Below, one piece after another: positions 1 through 8,517 of a stretch of DNA of 64,000 nucleotides. Location: positions 806,001-870,000 of the forward strand of contig CAWAMR010000003.1 in assembly GCA_963783095.1 (NCBI GenBank). Direction: 5' to 3'. The translations under genes and the position numbers were made by a program. Every line of letters begins with the position of its first letter. Position 1 is the first letter of the stretch. The notes beneath the pieces were generated by a model that searched no databases, had not been told where the DNA came from, and saw only the letters and a program-made list of their open reading frames with translations. This DNA comes from CAWAMR01 sp963783095. GTDB lineage: Bacteria > Planctomycetota > Planctomycetia > Gemmatales > Gemmataceae.

Positions 1-115
1 CCCTTCTTTTGCTCATTGTAACGATCTGCTCTGAGCTACGGTAGACGCTTCATACGGGATGAGGAGGTTGCTTTCCCGGCAGGCCATCTTTGCGTAGTTG
101 GAGACTTTCAAGGTG

Positions 116-229
116 TCAGAGGCATCCCATCTCATTGAGACGGTCGGGAATTTCCCGAGCATCGGTGATGACAGTGGTTCCGTTTTCATCTCGAACGATC
201 CGAAAGCGGTTTGATATTGATGTATGGAA
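116..229 (-). pseudogene. Possible gene remnant, unknown
   Basis: The minus strand reads about 38 codons with protein-like composition (…FRIVRDENGTTVITDAREI…) ending in TGA at 116-118. It is preceded in frame by TAA and has no ATG, GTG or TTG start. It could be the tail of a small hypothetical gene, or chance. No family is recognised. Confidence 0.2.
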
Positions 230-314
230 TTATACAGATCGCACCGAAAGAGCTACCAAGAGCAACTGGAGAATTTTGATTTCAGCGTCACATGATTTCG
301 CGTAGTGCGAAGCC

Positions 315-465
315 CTCGTTCCCACGCTCCGCGTGGTAACGCTAGGTTGGGACGCTCTGCGTCCCGTTCGATCCGGAACGTGATGACACAACAATCGTCG
401 CCGCGACCTGGAACGTGACGCAGAGCGTCCCGGCCGTGCGTTACCACGCGGAGCGTGGGAACGAG
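315..465. repeat. Nested palindromic element
   Basis: The outer arms 315-342 and 438-465 are perfect 28-nt inverse complements (core CCCACGCTCCGCGTGG). The inner arms 349-363 and 417-431 are perfect 15-nt inverse complements (GACGCTCTGCGTC core). The centre is about 53 nt. This looks like a non-coding mobile palindrome (MITE/REP-like). No ORF or target duplication was identified. Confidence 0.75.
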
Positions 466-782
466 AATGGGAACGAAGCGCAACCCGATCGGCGGACCTG
501 CCGGTACTCCTTGGCGAAGTCCTGATCCGCACCCAAATGTCGGACATTCTCGGCCCACTTCACTTTACTCAAGAGCGAACAATGCCACTTCCAGATTCCT
601 GGCCCAGTCTCACCTGGCAATTGAAGTTGCGTACACTATAATAGATGAGGATGTGGTTGTGTGATCCCCGGCCGTTTGAAGAAGCCCGGCAGGAAAAGGA
701 AACGACTTTCAAGGAACAGGCCGCCAAACGTGGCCGGATCAAACAATCCGATAGTTGTCGAATCGTAATGATTATGAACCAA

Positions 783-862
783 TTGCTTCCAAAGAACTTG
801 GCAGTGGATCAAACAATTATCGATTTGATACGCTGACGAAGTTTCTTTGTGAATGGGGCCCG
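783..862 (+). repeat. Degenerate copy of hairpin module
   Basis: Similar along its length to the modules at 971, 1361 and 2148: a TTGCTTCCAAAGAA-type start, a central ATTATCGATTTGATA and a final GGGGCCCG. The stem is partly lost, and no 17-bp repeat follows at the expected distance. Confidence 0.55.
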
Positions 863-970
863 TTCGGCCGGCTGGATGACCAATTCATAGGTTCGCCGCC
901 AGTCAGTGACTCAGATTTTCCGTGGGTCAGGACTCCGATCCTGAACTGAACTTACAAAATGATCATCTAG

Positions 971-1050
971 GTTGCTTTCAAGTAACTTCGCCTCAATCTA
1001 ACGATTATCGATTTGATACTGTGGCGAAGTTACTTGCCGATGGAGGGCCC
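971..1050 (+). repeat. Hairpin module 1
   Basis: A perfect 14-bp stem, CAAGTAACTTCGCC (979-992) with GGCGAAGTTACTTG (1023-1036), encloses a 30-nt loop. GGAGGGCCCG follows, and the first 17-bp repeat starts 95 bp after the module start. Confidence 0.75.
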
Positions 1051-1360
1051 GTGATCGGTGCAGACGCTACAAATTGCTACAAGAATCGGGTTGTACATTG
1101 ATGATCGAAAGTGCGAACAAACGAATTACTGTATGCCAGCTACAAGTTGTTACAAAATTTCGATTGCAGATCAACGATCAACGATTGAATAAACAAGGCC
1201 GTGATCGCCTTGCTACAAATTGCTACAAGAAAATGGTTTGTGGATCAACGCTTGAATCACCATACAAGCGAGGCCATGATCGCAATGCTACAAATTGCTA
1301 CAAAAATCGGGTTTCTGCATCGACGATCGTAATTGCGAACGAACGAATCCGCGATGGGCG

Positions 1361-1440
1361 TGCTTCAAAGAAACTTCGCCTCATTCCAACGATTATTGAT
1401 TTGATATTCTGGCGAAGTTACTTTCAGATGAGGGCCCGAT
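1361..1440 (+). repeat. Hairpin module 2
   Basis: Second well-preserved module: AACTTCGCC (1372-1380) pairs with GGCGAAGTT (1411-1419), and outer pairing continues with one mismatch. GAGGGCCCG follows. It precedes the second run of 17-mers by 94 bp. Confidence 0.75.
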
Positions 1441-2147
1441 CATCGGGGGCGGACGCTACAAATTGCTACAATAATCTGGTTTGTACTGCAATGATCGCAA
1501 AAGCGAACGAACGAATTCCCCAAGCCCTGTTACAAATTGCTACAAATACCGGCTTGCGGATCAACGATTGAACAACCAAACAAGTGATGATATGAATGCC
1601 CCGCTACAAATTGCTACAAAAATCGGATTGTACAGCAATGATCGCAAATGCGAACGAACGAATTCCCCAAGCCCTGCTACAAATTGCTACAAAAATTGGC
1701 TTCGGGATTAACGGTTGAACAACCAAACAAATGATGATGTGAACGCTCTGCTACAAATTGCTACAAGAATCGGATTGTAGGTATAGCAATGATCGCAGGT
1801 GCGAACGAACGAATTCCCGAAGCCCTGCTACAAATTGTTACAAGTTTTCGATTTTGGCCCGTGGCAGAGCAGTGGCGGCGCATCCGAGAACGTCGGGCAA
1901 GCCGTATCCATTGTCCCCTTGTATTTGTGTCTGTTATTTCTTGGATGCCAACCTTGATCCTATACTCGCGTGCGCTATAATGAATTGGTTGACAAAAGTA
2001 CATAAATGCTCATTTGTTCTTTGACAAGTCGAAATAACACCTGCAAAAAAGACAGATAACAGATTGTCTTCGGGAAAAAGTCGTATCGACCCCAGAGCTG
2101 TAAGTTCATTATCATAAGAAAGTAAGAACCAGATGAGCGGATGCGGC

Positions 2148-2225
2148 TGCTTCCAAGAAACTTCGCCTCAATCCAACGATTATTGATTTGATATTCTGGC
2201 GAAGTTACTTTCAGATGAGGGCCCG
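2148..2225 (+). repeat. Hairpin module 3
   Basis: Third module, almost identical to the one at 1361 (GCTTCCAAGAAACTTCGCC … GGCGAAGTTACTTTC, then GAGGGCCCG). The 17-mer at 2241 follows 93 bp after its start, repeating the arrangement of the other two. Confidence 0.75.
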
Positions 2226-2491
2226 AAACCGGTGCAAGACGCTACAAAATGCTACAAAAAATTGCGACGCATTGACTGTTCTTTTGAAGGTCATTTGATG
2301 GTTCTGAACAAGATGCTACAAAAAATCGAATCGCACATACGTTTCTAATAGTGCTGTAAGTCGTTTGGCTTTCTCTCGGACAATTCGATTGTTTTCAACT
2401 TGTTGCCGTGATACGATTTTCTTCATCCTACCAAGAATCTTGCTCCAATGCCCTTTGCCTGCCCACCCGGCCTTTAAGTTGAGACCCTATC

Positions 2492-3842
2492 ATGTTGAAA
2501 ATCGTCGGCTCCGATCGTGCGGATGCTTCATGCCTGGATCGGCGCAGTTTCGTCCAGGCCGGTATTCTCGGACTGGGCGGTTTGAGCCTGGCCGACTTCG
2601 CCAGACTGCGCGCGAACGAGAAAACCCGCAAAGATACCAGCGTCATTCTCATCTGGATGAGCGGCGGGCCGGGCCACATGGAGACGTGGGATCCCAAGCC
2701 CGATGCCGTGCGCCAGTTTCGCGGGCCTTTCGGCTCGATTCCAAGCAGTGTGCCCGGTGTGCAGTTCGGCGAATTGTGCCCCGAAACGGCGAAGCTCATG
2801 GACAAGCTGGCCGTGCTGCGTTCGGTTCATCACGGCAGCGGTGATCATACCAAGGCCAATCACTGGATGCTGACCGGCTATGAGGGGCCGGCCTTCAATG
2901 CCCCCGATTTCATGAGCCAAAAACGGCCCTCAATCGGTTCGGTCGCTGCGAAGTTGTGCGGTGCCCGCCGGCCGGGCATGCCGCCCTATGTTGCCGCGCC
3001 GCACCTGCGCGGCGGCACCGATAACTTCTTCCACTATGCCGCTTACCTGGGCGTCAACGCCAACCCGCTCAGCGTCGAATCCGATCCCAATACGCCGAAG
3101 TTTCGCGTGCGAATCTGAAGCTGCCGCCGATATGAGCTTCGAACGCCTGGAAGATCGCAAGCAAATCCTCGATCGGCTCGACCAGATTCGCCGCGCCGGC
3201 AAGGTGCATAAACCGCGACTGGACGCCTATACCCACCAGGCCTTCGACTTGTTGACGAGCCGGGACGTGGCGAAAGCGTTCGACATTGCCAAGGAGCCGG
3301 ACAAGGTTCGCAGCCGATATGGCCGGCATGTCTTCGGACAAAGCGCCTTGCTGGCGCGCCGACTGGTGGAAGCAGGTGTGACGTTTGTGACCGTGAATAC
3401 CCAGCCCTGGGACCATCACGGCACCGCCAATCGGCTGGCCACGGAACCGGGCGGGAAGAAACTGATCCCGCCGGTCGATACTGCAATCGCGGCGCTGATC
3501 GAAGATTTGAACGTGCGCGGCCTGTACGAGAAAACGCTGGTAGTGGCAATGGGCGAATTCGGGCGCACGCCGCGCATGAACCCGGAGGGCGGACGCGACC
3601 ACTGGGGCAACGTCTTCAGCGTGTTGATGGGCTGCGGGTCGATGAAAATGGGGCAAGTCATTGGCAAGAGCACACCGCGCGGCGAGTACGTGATGGATCG
3701 ACCCATCACCCCGCAAGATGTCGCGGCAACTGTCTTTGATCATCTGGGCATCGATAGCCGGAAGGTGATTCTGCACGATAGTCAGAACAGGCCCACGGCG
3801 CTGATTGAAAACGGGCAACCAATTCGGGAATTGCTAGGATGA
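2492..3842 (+). CDS. DUF1501 protein, Tat-exported, frameshifted
   Basis: DUF1501 family, a sulfatase/alkaline-phosphatase-like fold that is abundant and exported in planctomycetes; physiological role unknown. The N-terminus has a twin-arginine signal (DRRSFVQAGILGLGGLS). WMSGGPGHMETWDPKPD, the HHGSGDH region and, after the break, QPWDHHG and GEFGRTPRMNPEGGRDHW are family hallmarks. The protein starts in one frame (to about 3110), passes through a short stretch reading NLKLPP in a second (3112-3129) and continues in a third from about 3131 (DMSFERLEDRK…). Two one-base losses 20 bp apart, restoring VPNLKLPPDMSF, would repair it. That suggests sequence error or very recent decay. The usual neighbour, a PSD1 gene, is not adjacent but lies at 9653-12820 on the other strand. 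Confidence 0.85.
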
Positions 3843-3884
3843 CCCTAGCAGAACACCCATGCTTTTATCAGGAGGTGGCCGATC

Positions 3885-4136
3885 CTACTGCGGCTTGATG
3901 ACCCTATACCAGTCCCCTACCAAGTGCCCGTCCAGACGCAATCCATCAGGTTGTAGACCAGCAGCGGGACGGTAAACCAATCCTGCATGTCGCCTGAAGT
4001 TGTAGAGATAGATCCCTCCGTTGTGTTCTCGGATCTGGGTAAATTCAAAAGTGCCGACGCGAATGTCGGTGAATTCCCAGCAGCCAGGCTCAATGGTCTG
4101 AGCATAGGCGTTCAACTCATCCTCGTTCAGGGCCAC
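3885..4136 (-). CDS. Small hypothetical protein
   Basis: 83 codons from a GTG start. The protein is acidic and aromatic-rich (EPGCWEFTDIRVGTFEFTQ…), without signal peptide or membrane segment. It lies 9 bp downstream of the membrane protein gene at 4146-4931 and in the same frame, separated by its TGA and three codons, so it could also be a detached C-terminal piece of that protein. No family recognised. Confidence 0.45.
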   Translation of the reverse strand: MALNEDELNAYAQTIEPGCWEFTDIRVGTFEFTQIREHNGGIYLYNFRRHAGLVYRPAAGLQPDGLRLDGHLVGDWYRVIKPQ

Positions 4137-4145
4137 TCGCGCGTG

Positions 4146-4931
4146 TCACGCCCAGTTCGTCGAACCCAGAACAACGGCCAGGATGCCGACCAGCGGAACG
4201 GAGAGCCAGAATACCCCAAATCGGCGCAAAAGACTGGGAAATACAAGTGATAAGACGACCCAGATGAATGCAATGATTATGCCGACTACAATGAATTGCA
4301 AGTATTCCAGAATAGTTGCGGCCGTGTCGCTGACGAGTTGAATATCGTAAAGCAGCCAGAGCCAGGCCGAAACGATCACGAATAAGCCAACCAGCCAGAG
4401 CACGGGCTTTGGTTTCGTGGGACCGGGAGTCTTTTTTTCCGCCGGAATCGTGCCGAGCCAGGGAATGTTGTGCGCGATCGCTTCACGATAAAGAATTCTT
4501 TTCAATGCTGCCGAACGCTCAAATACGTCGCTCCAAAACAGAATGCGATGAGTGCCCACTGTCAACACGATAAAGTCCAATGCGTTGGCTCGAATTTGCT
4601 TGATTTCATTCCATGGGACGAACTGCATTTCGCCTCGCTTGACGAAACCGATAGCATCGATGTGAATCAAGACTCGGACACCCCTCAAGCGAATGAGAAA
4701 GCGAACCAGCCAGGCTCCCCAAAGCGACAGGATCGTACCATAAATGATGGTGAACCAGTCGCCGGGATCTTTGCCCAAAACCCATTGCCTCATGCCTATG
4801 CCCATGATGCAAATGATTACACAGGCTACGATAGCCACGCGAATGCGCCGCTTGTCGACCGCGAAGGTCTCAAGGGGCTCGCACCGCAATATTTCTGTAG
4901 AGACGTCCATAGATCCCAAGTTGGGTAGCAT
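4146..4931 (-). CDS. Membrane protein with PH-like segment
   Basis: 261 aa. Two hydrophobic hairpin segments near residues 33-55 and 62-82 are followed by a soluble stretch of about 100 residues (VLIHIDAIGFVKRGEMQFVPWNEIKQIRA…), which resembles bacterial PH-like (bPH/YcxB-type) domains. Three further membrane segments follow at about 175-195, 207-232 and 238-258. The start is supported by GGAGAAAG 8 bp upstream of ATG. Function unknown; probably an inner-membrane protein. It diverges from the DUF4058 gene at 4997. Confidence 0.65.
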   Translation of the reverse strand: MLPNLGSMDVSTEILRCEPLETFAVDKRRIRVAIVACVIICIMGIGMRQWVLGKDPGDWFTIIYGTILSLWGAWLVRFLIRLRGVRVLIHIDAIGFVKRGEMQFVPWNEIKQIRANALDFIVLTVGTHRILFWSDVFERSAALKRILYREAIAHNIPWLGTIPAEKKTPGPTKPKPVLWLVGLFVIVSAWLWLLYDIQLVSDTAATILEYLQFIVVGIIIAFIWVVLSLVFPSLLRRFGVFWLSVPLVGILAVVLGSTNWA

Positions 4932-4996
4932 CGAACTTTCTCCGATGGTAGCATATTACTTGCCAGCATTGGAGTCACATCGAGCGGAGATTTGTC

Positions 4997-5733
4997 ATGC
5001 CCCTACTCGACCACTTTCATCCGCCGTTGAGCGTTGAGCGCAGGTGGGAATCGTTTCATTCAAGCTGGGCCACCAGGCTTGCCGACGCGCTGACGGAGCA
5101 CTGGTTGCCGCCAAACTACATCGCGGAAGAACACGTTCATTTCGGACCATCCGTCGAGATCGACGTGGCTACCTTCGCTCGGGAAGCTTCCGGAATCGGA
5201 GAGGACGAGGGCGGAACCGTGGTCGCCCTGGACACAAAGGTATGGTCGCCGCCGGTTGCCGAGGCCGTTATTCCCTCGGTTTTCCCGGACACGTTCGAGG
5301 TTCGCGTGTTGTCCACCGATGCGGGACCCAAGCTGGTTGCAGCCATTGAGTTGATTAGCCCAGGCAACAAAGACCGCCCAACCGAACGGAGAGCGTTTGC
5401 CACCAAGGTTGCCGGCTATCTGTATCAGGGGATCAGTGTCATCATCGTCGACATCGTGACCAATCGCCGGGCTAACTTGCACAATGAGCTTCTGCGTGTC
5501 ATGGAGGCCGACGACAATCTGCAATTGCCCCCGGCGACGACTTTGTATGCGGTCGCCTACCGCCCTTTGCGGCGAGCCAGGGCGATCAGATCGACCTCTG
5601 GCGGTCGCCGCTGGAACTGGGTGGCGGCTTGCCCACCCTGCCTCTGGGATTGCGGGCCGACCTGGTTATCCCAGTGGATTTCGAGGCAACTTACGCCGAG
5701 GCGTGCTTACGCAAACGGCTTACAGGCTCCTGA
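4997..5733 (+). CDS. DUF4058 family protein, frameshifted
   Basis: The N-terminus MPLLDHFHPPLSVERRWESF and the following AEEHVHFGPSVEIDVAT match DUF4058, a family of about 250 residues common in cyanobacteria and planctomycetes and of unknown function. The reading frame breaks near 5575: after YAVAYRPLRR the family sequence continues one frame over as GDQIDLWRSPLELGGGLP… VIPVDFEATY and stops at 5731-5733. The original frame runs on to 5896 as non-family sequence. One missing base near 5570-5578 explains this. Confidence 0.75.
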
Positions 5734-5788
5734 CCGTTCTTGTTTGCGCGGTCAGGGCAGACGGTCATGGGGCCAAGTTTGTTATTGG

Positions 5789-6376
5789 TTAGCGCAGCGG
5801 TCGTTCGACCAGTTCTACATCTCGATAGATCTCGGCCAAGGGAACACGAACGGGCACGGTCTCGAGCGCGAACTCCGCAGTTGGACCTTCGAATAATGTC
5901 AGCATCCATTTTTCGTCAGGCTGGCGGACTAACCGTTCTATCACCATCTCCTTCTGGCTGACCAGGACGTACTCACGCACTGAAGGCAGATTCTGATAGT
6001 GTCGGAACTTGACACCACGATCATAGCGCTCCGTGGAGTCCGACAAGATCTCAAAGACGACCTGGGGATTGACCAACGTATCGCTGTCATCCGGATCAAA
6101 CTCGGGTCGGCCACAGACAATTATTATGTCGGGATACGTGTAAAGCCCTGTATTCTCAACCTTTACGCGCTGGTCGGACGAGTATGTCCGGCATGGACTT
6201 CCCTTCAGACGATTGAAAAGCTCGCCGATCAGGTTTTCCTTTACTTCATTGTGTTGTCTGCTAGCTCCGGCCATGGCGAACATTTCGCCGTTGAAGAACT
6301 CGCTCTTGAACTCGGCCTTGCGTTCGAGCGCGAGATACTCTGCACTGGTCAGTTTCTTCCTGGGTTGAGCCGACAT
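5789..6376 (-). CDS. Uma2 family endonuclease-like protein
   Basis: 195 aa Uma2/DUF820 protein, a PD-(D/E)XK nuclease-fold family greatly expanded in cyanobacteria and planctomycetes. It begins LTSAEYLALERKAEFKSEFF, then NGEMFAMAGAS and HNEVKENLIGELFNRLK, followed by the putative active-site strands YTYPDIIIVCG and VVFEILSDSTERYDRG and the closing EYVLVSQKEMVIE. Full length and intact. Biological target unknown. It is convergent with the DUF4058 gene and divergent from the DUF1559 gene. Confidence 0.85.
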   Translation of the reverse strand: MSAQPRKKLTSAEYLALERKAEFKSEFFNGEMFAMAGASRQHNEVKENLIGELFNRLKGSPCRTYSSDQRVKVENTGLYTYPDIIIVCGRPEFDPDDSDTLVNPQVVFEILSDSTERYDRGVKFRHYQNLPSVREYVLVSQKEMVIERLVRQPDEKWMLTLFEGPTAEFALETVPVRVPLAEIYRDVELVERPLR

Positions 6377-6534
6377 GGAGAACCTCGGTTTGGATCGTCG
6401 ATTGATTACGATGAATTGTTCATTATCGATGGTCGACGTTCAACTTTCCATTCGGATTCCCGGCGACACTATGCTTTTCCCGATTGCCTCTGCTAGACTA
6501 TTCAGTCGGCAGATCATCTTTTCGGGAACCGACC

Positions 6535-7401
6535 ATGATTCGAGTTGTCCGACGAGGCTTCACGTTGATCGAGTTGCTGGTGGTCATCGGTATCATCGCC
6601 ATACTTATTGGTTTGCTGCTTCCCGCAATCCAGAAAGTTCGGCAAGCTGCTGCCCGGATCAAAGACCAAAGTAACCTTCGACAATGCCTCATCGGCAGCC
6701 ATAATGCCGATGAAATGATGGGCCGGATGCCCGGCCTCATCGGCCTCGTCGAGATCTCCCAGGCCGGGAGTACAACCTTTTATTTAAGTGTCGCTTACTG
6801 GACTCTCCTCACTCCTTATATCGAGCAGAATGCGATCTATTCCGGTATCAGCGTCTCCAGCGATGCCTGGGCGCAGGTGGCGGTTCCTATCTATCGATCG
6901 CCTTCGGATTTTACGGTTGCGAATGGGATTGTCACAGATGGGTATGGGGTCGGGAACTACGCCGCCAATTTCCAGGTCTTCGGGAGTGCCACGGTTTCCT
7001 CGACCGGGAGCGTGGATGGCATGGCGAGTCTGGCTAATTCGTTTCCGGACGGGACTTCCAACACCGTTCTCTTTGCGACCAAAGCAGGTCTGTGCGGCAA
7101 CGGCACATCGATCTGGGCCGCCATCGATCTGAACGGGTTTCTCGGGTTTACCGTAACCGAGGCCGCGTTCTTCGGACAGAAGCTTCCCAACGCCTATGGA
7201 GCTGGGCCGACTTTTCAGACACTTCCTCTGCCTGGTTCGACACCTTGCGATCCCGATCTGGCCCAGACGTTTTATCCATCGGGAATTCCGGTGGGTCTGG
7301 CCGATGGCAGCGTTCGTATCGTGTATCCCACGATCAGTCCCATGACTTGGCGTATGGCCTTGATTCCGAATGATGGCGGCATCCTTGGGTCGGACTGGTG
7401 A
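6535..7401 (+). CDS. DUF1559 prepilin-like protein
   Basis: 288 aa. The N-terminus MIRVVRRGFTLIELLVVIGI is a type IV prepilin/pseudopilin processing site (G|FTLIE) followed by the hydrophobic helix and the QKVRQAAAR extension typical of planctomycete DUF1559 proteins. The C-terminal GLADGSVRIV corresponds to the H-x9-DG region of the family. The ATG at 6535 is chosen over the upstream ATG at 6484 because it places the prepilin motif at the N-terminus. Probably exported by a type II/IV pilus-like system. Function of the family unknown. Confidence 0.88.
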   Translation: MIRVVRRGFTLIELLVVIGIIAILIGLLLPAIQKVRQAAARIKDQSNLRQCLIGSHNADEMMGRMPGLIGLVEISQAGSTTFYLSVAYWTLLTPYIEQNAIYSGISVSSDAWAQVAVPIYRSPSDFTVANGIVTDGYGVGNYAANFQVFGSATVSSTGSVDGMASLANSFPDGTSNTVLFATKAGLCGNGTSIWAAIDLNGFLGFTVTEAAFFGQKLPNAYGAGPTFQTLPLPGSTPCDPDLAQTFYPSGIPVGLADGSVRIVYPTISPMTWRMALIPNDGGILGSDW

Positions 7402-7424
7402 TGTCCTCAGCGCCCGCCCCAATT

Positions 7425-7518
7425 CTTCATCTTCATCTTTATCTTCATCTAAATCCCATTTTCGCCCAGATGTGGCAAACATAGATTCATGAATAAACAG
7501 ATGAAGATGAAGATGAAG
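7425..7518. terminator. Long inverted repeat between convergent genes
   Basis: The left arm 7425-7450 (CTTCATCTTCATCT… type) is complementary to AGATGAAGATGAAGATGAAG at 7499-7518, with one mismatch and a 48-nt loop. It sits between the convergent DUF1559 and TIGR03000 genes and may terminate both. It is also a (CTTCAT)n low-complexity repeat, so slippage could have made it. Confidence 0.45.
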
Positions 7519-7549
7519 ACATTATCGATTCGTCTCCTGGACTTGTGGA

Positions 7550-8248
7550 CTATCGAATGTCCACAACCTTCCAACCTCCGGGGCTAATACTGACTTTCTC
7601 GGTCTTGGTCTTCGATTGACCGTTTTCCATCCAGGTTGCCTGGATTTCATAGGTGTAATTGCCCGGCTCAAGCGGCGGCGACTGGAACTCTCGAACCGTC
7701 CCCGTTGTGGTTGTCTTCATGCCGTTGACGGTCAGCTGGGCATTAGGATTGGACAGCGTTACCTTGACGTGGGTCGTCCTATCGGGTTGGGTTGCCAGGG
7801 TGCCGGGGTTTTGGGCATAGGGATCCACGTACATGGACGTCGATGGCTGCGGTGAATAGGGACTATAACCCATGCCGTAGTAAGGATCGTAGCCGTAGCC
7901 GTAGCTACCGTAACCCATACCGTAGGAGCCGTAACCTCCGTAACCACCATAGCCGTAACCGCCATAGCCGCCCAGGCCATAGCCGCCCAGGCCATAGCCA
8001 TAACCACCCAAGCCATAGCCACCCAAGCCGTAACCGCCATAGTATCCACCGCGGCCATAGCCACCAAAGCCGCCATAGCCATACCCACCGACATGGCCGC
8101 CGCCAAAGCCACCGCCGTGTCCGCCGCCGCCTCCATGACCTCCGCCTCCTCCACCCCCACCGTGCGCCATGCCGTATTCGCTGGTCGTCAATAGCAGGGC
8201 TGCTGCAAGAATCAGGGTTCTTCCAAACCCAAGGTACACCTCACACAT
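7550..8248 (-). CDS. Secreted Gly/Tyr-rich TIGR03000 protein
   Basis: 232 aa. A signal peptide (about residues 9-28, LGFGRTLILAAALLLTTSEYGMAHG) is followed by a poly-Gly/His stretch and about 20 GGYGLGGYG/GYGGYG repeats, then a proline-rich spacer. The C-terminal domain of about 80 residues (VKVTLSNPNAQLTVNGMKTT … REFQSPPLEPGNYTYEI …) matches TIGR03000, a planctomycete-specific domain. The Gly/Tyr repeat resembles structural or adhesive low-complexity proteins; the role is unknown. The repeats are coded by tandem CCATAGCC/CCGTAACC-like DNA, prone to length change. Confidence 0.85.
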   Translation of the reverse strand: MCEVYLGFGRTLILAAALLLTTSEYGMAHGGGGGGGGHGGGGGHGGGFGGGHVGGYGYGGFGGYGRGGYYGGYGLGGYGLGGYGYGLGGYGLGGYGGYGYGGYGGYGSYGMGYGSYGYGYDPYYGMGYSPYSPQPSTSMYVDPYAQNPGTLATQPDRTTHVKVTLSNPNAQLTVNGMKTTTTGTVREFQSPPLEPGNYTYEIQATWMENGQSKTKTEKVSISPGGWKVVDIR

Positions 8249-8517
8249 CTGGCACCTCGTTTTCGGGCGAATGGTATTGGGCGAATGTACGGTTCGATAA
8301 ACCTGTATCGCTTGCGGAAAAGATCAGTGGGGAGTGAATCTTCTACGTGTTTGACTGATGGGATTCAACGATTATTATAGTCCCGCGCAAGAGCGAGAGC
8401 GCAGATTTTTCGGATTCTTTCGAGGAGAATTGCTTCGGATGATTGCTTCCAAACAGCATAACCGGCCCGGCGGGGGAGCGCAGGGACGAAGAGTTCATCC
8501 TATGCAATTACTGAGAA

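Larger units (their letters stand above)
1066..2320 (+). repeat. Phased 17-bp repeat array (GCTACAA-ATT-GCTACAA)
   Basis: The 17-mer GCTACAAATTGCTACAA or a near copy starts at 1066, 1139, 1212, 1287; then 1455, 1529, 1603, 1676, 1750, 1827; then 2241, with a half copy at 2314. Within runs the spacing is 73, 73, 75; 74, 74, 73, 74, 77; 73. Each 17-mer is two GCTACAA heptamers 10 bp apart. The roughly 57-bp spacers fall into two types; in the second run they alternate, giving a higher-order unit of about 147 bp. One type carries GCGAACGAACGAATTCCCC, the other ATCAACGATTGAACAACC. Each run starts about 94 bp after a hairpin module. Function unknown: an iteron or parS-like protein-binding array, or a satellite. 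Confidence 0.8.
1..2491. other. Gene-poor repeat region
   Basis: About 2.5 kb without a convincing gene. Open frames here are short, mutually overlapping, lack plausible ribosome sites and run through repeats, so I do not call them. The stretch holds a 151-bp palindromic element (315-465), four copies of a hairpin module (783, 971, 1361, 2148) and a phased array of a 17-bp motif (1066-2320). A possible sigma70-like promoter lies at 615-642 (TGGCAA, 16 bp, TATAAT), but nothing recognisable follows it. Confidence 0.6.

Noticed and set aside
1074..2024. Repetitive peptide gene (ATNCYKN… repeats)
   Set aside because: Open frames through the array arise because the repeat unit lacks stops in some frames. 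Frames change between runs, codon use is unlike the neighbours and there is no start context.
1985..2040. CRISPR-leader-like TTGTTCTTTGACAA stretch
   Set aside because: No repeat array with unique spacers follows; the AT-rich stretch alone is not evidence.
1066..2320. The repeat array as a CRISPR
   Set aside because: Repeats are 17 bp, spacers are about 57 bp and fall into two recurring types rather than being unique, and there are no cas genes.
7792..8337. Basic protein on the plus strand opposite the Gly/Tyr-rich gene
   Set aside because: The His/Ser/Arg-rich frame is simply the antisense of the GGYG-coding tandem repeat.
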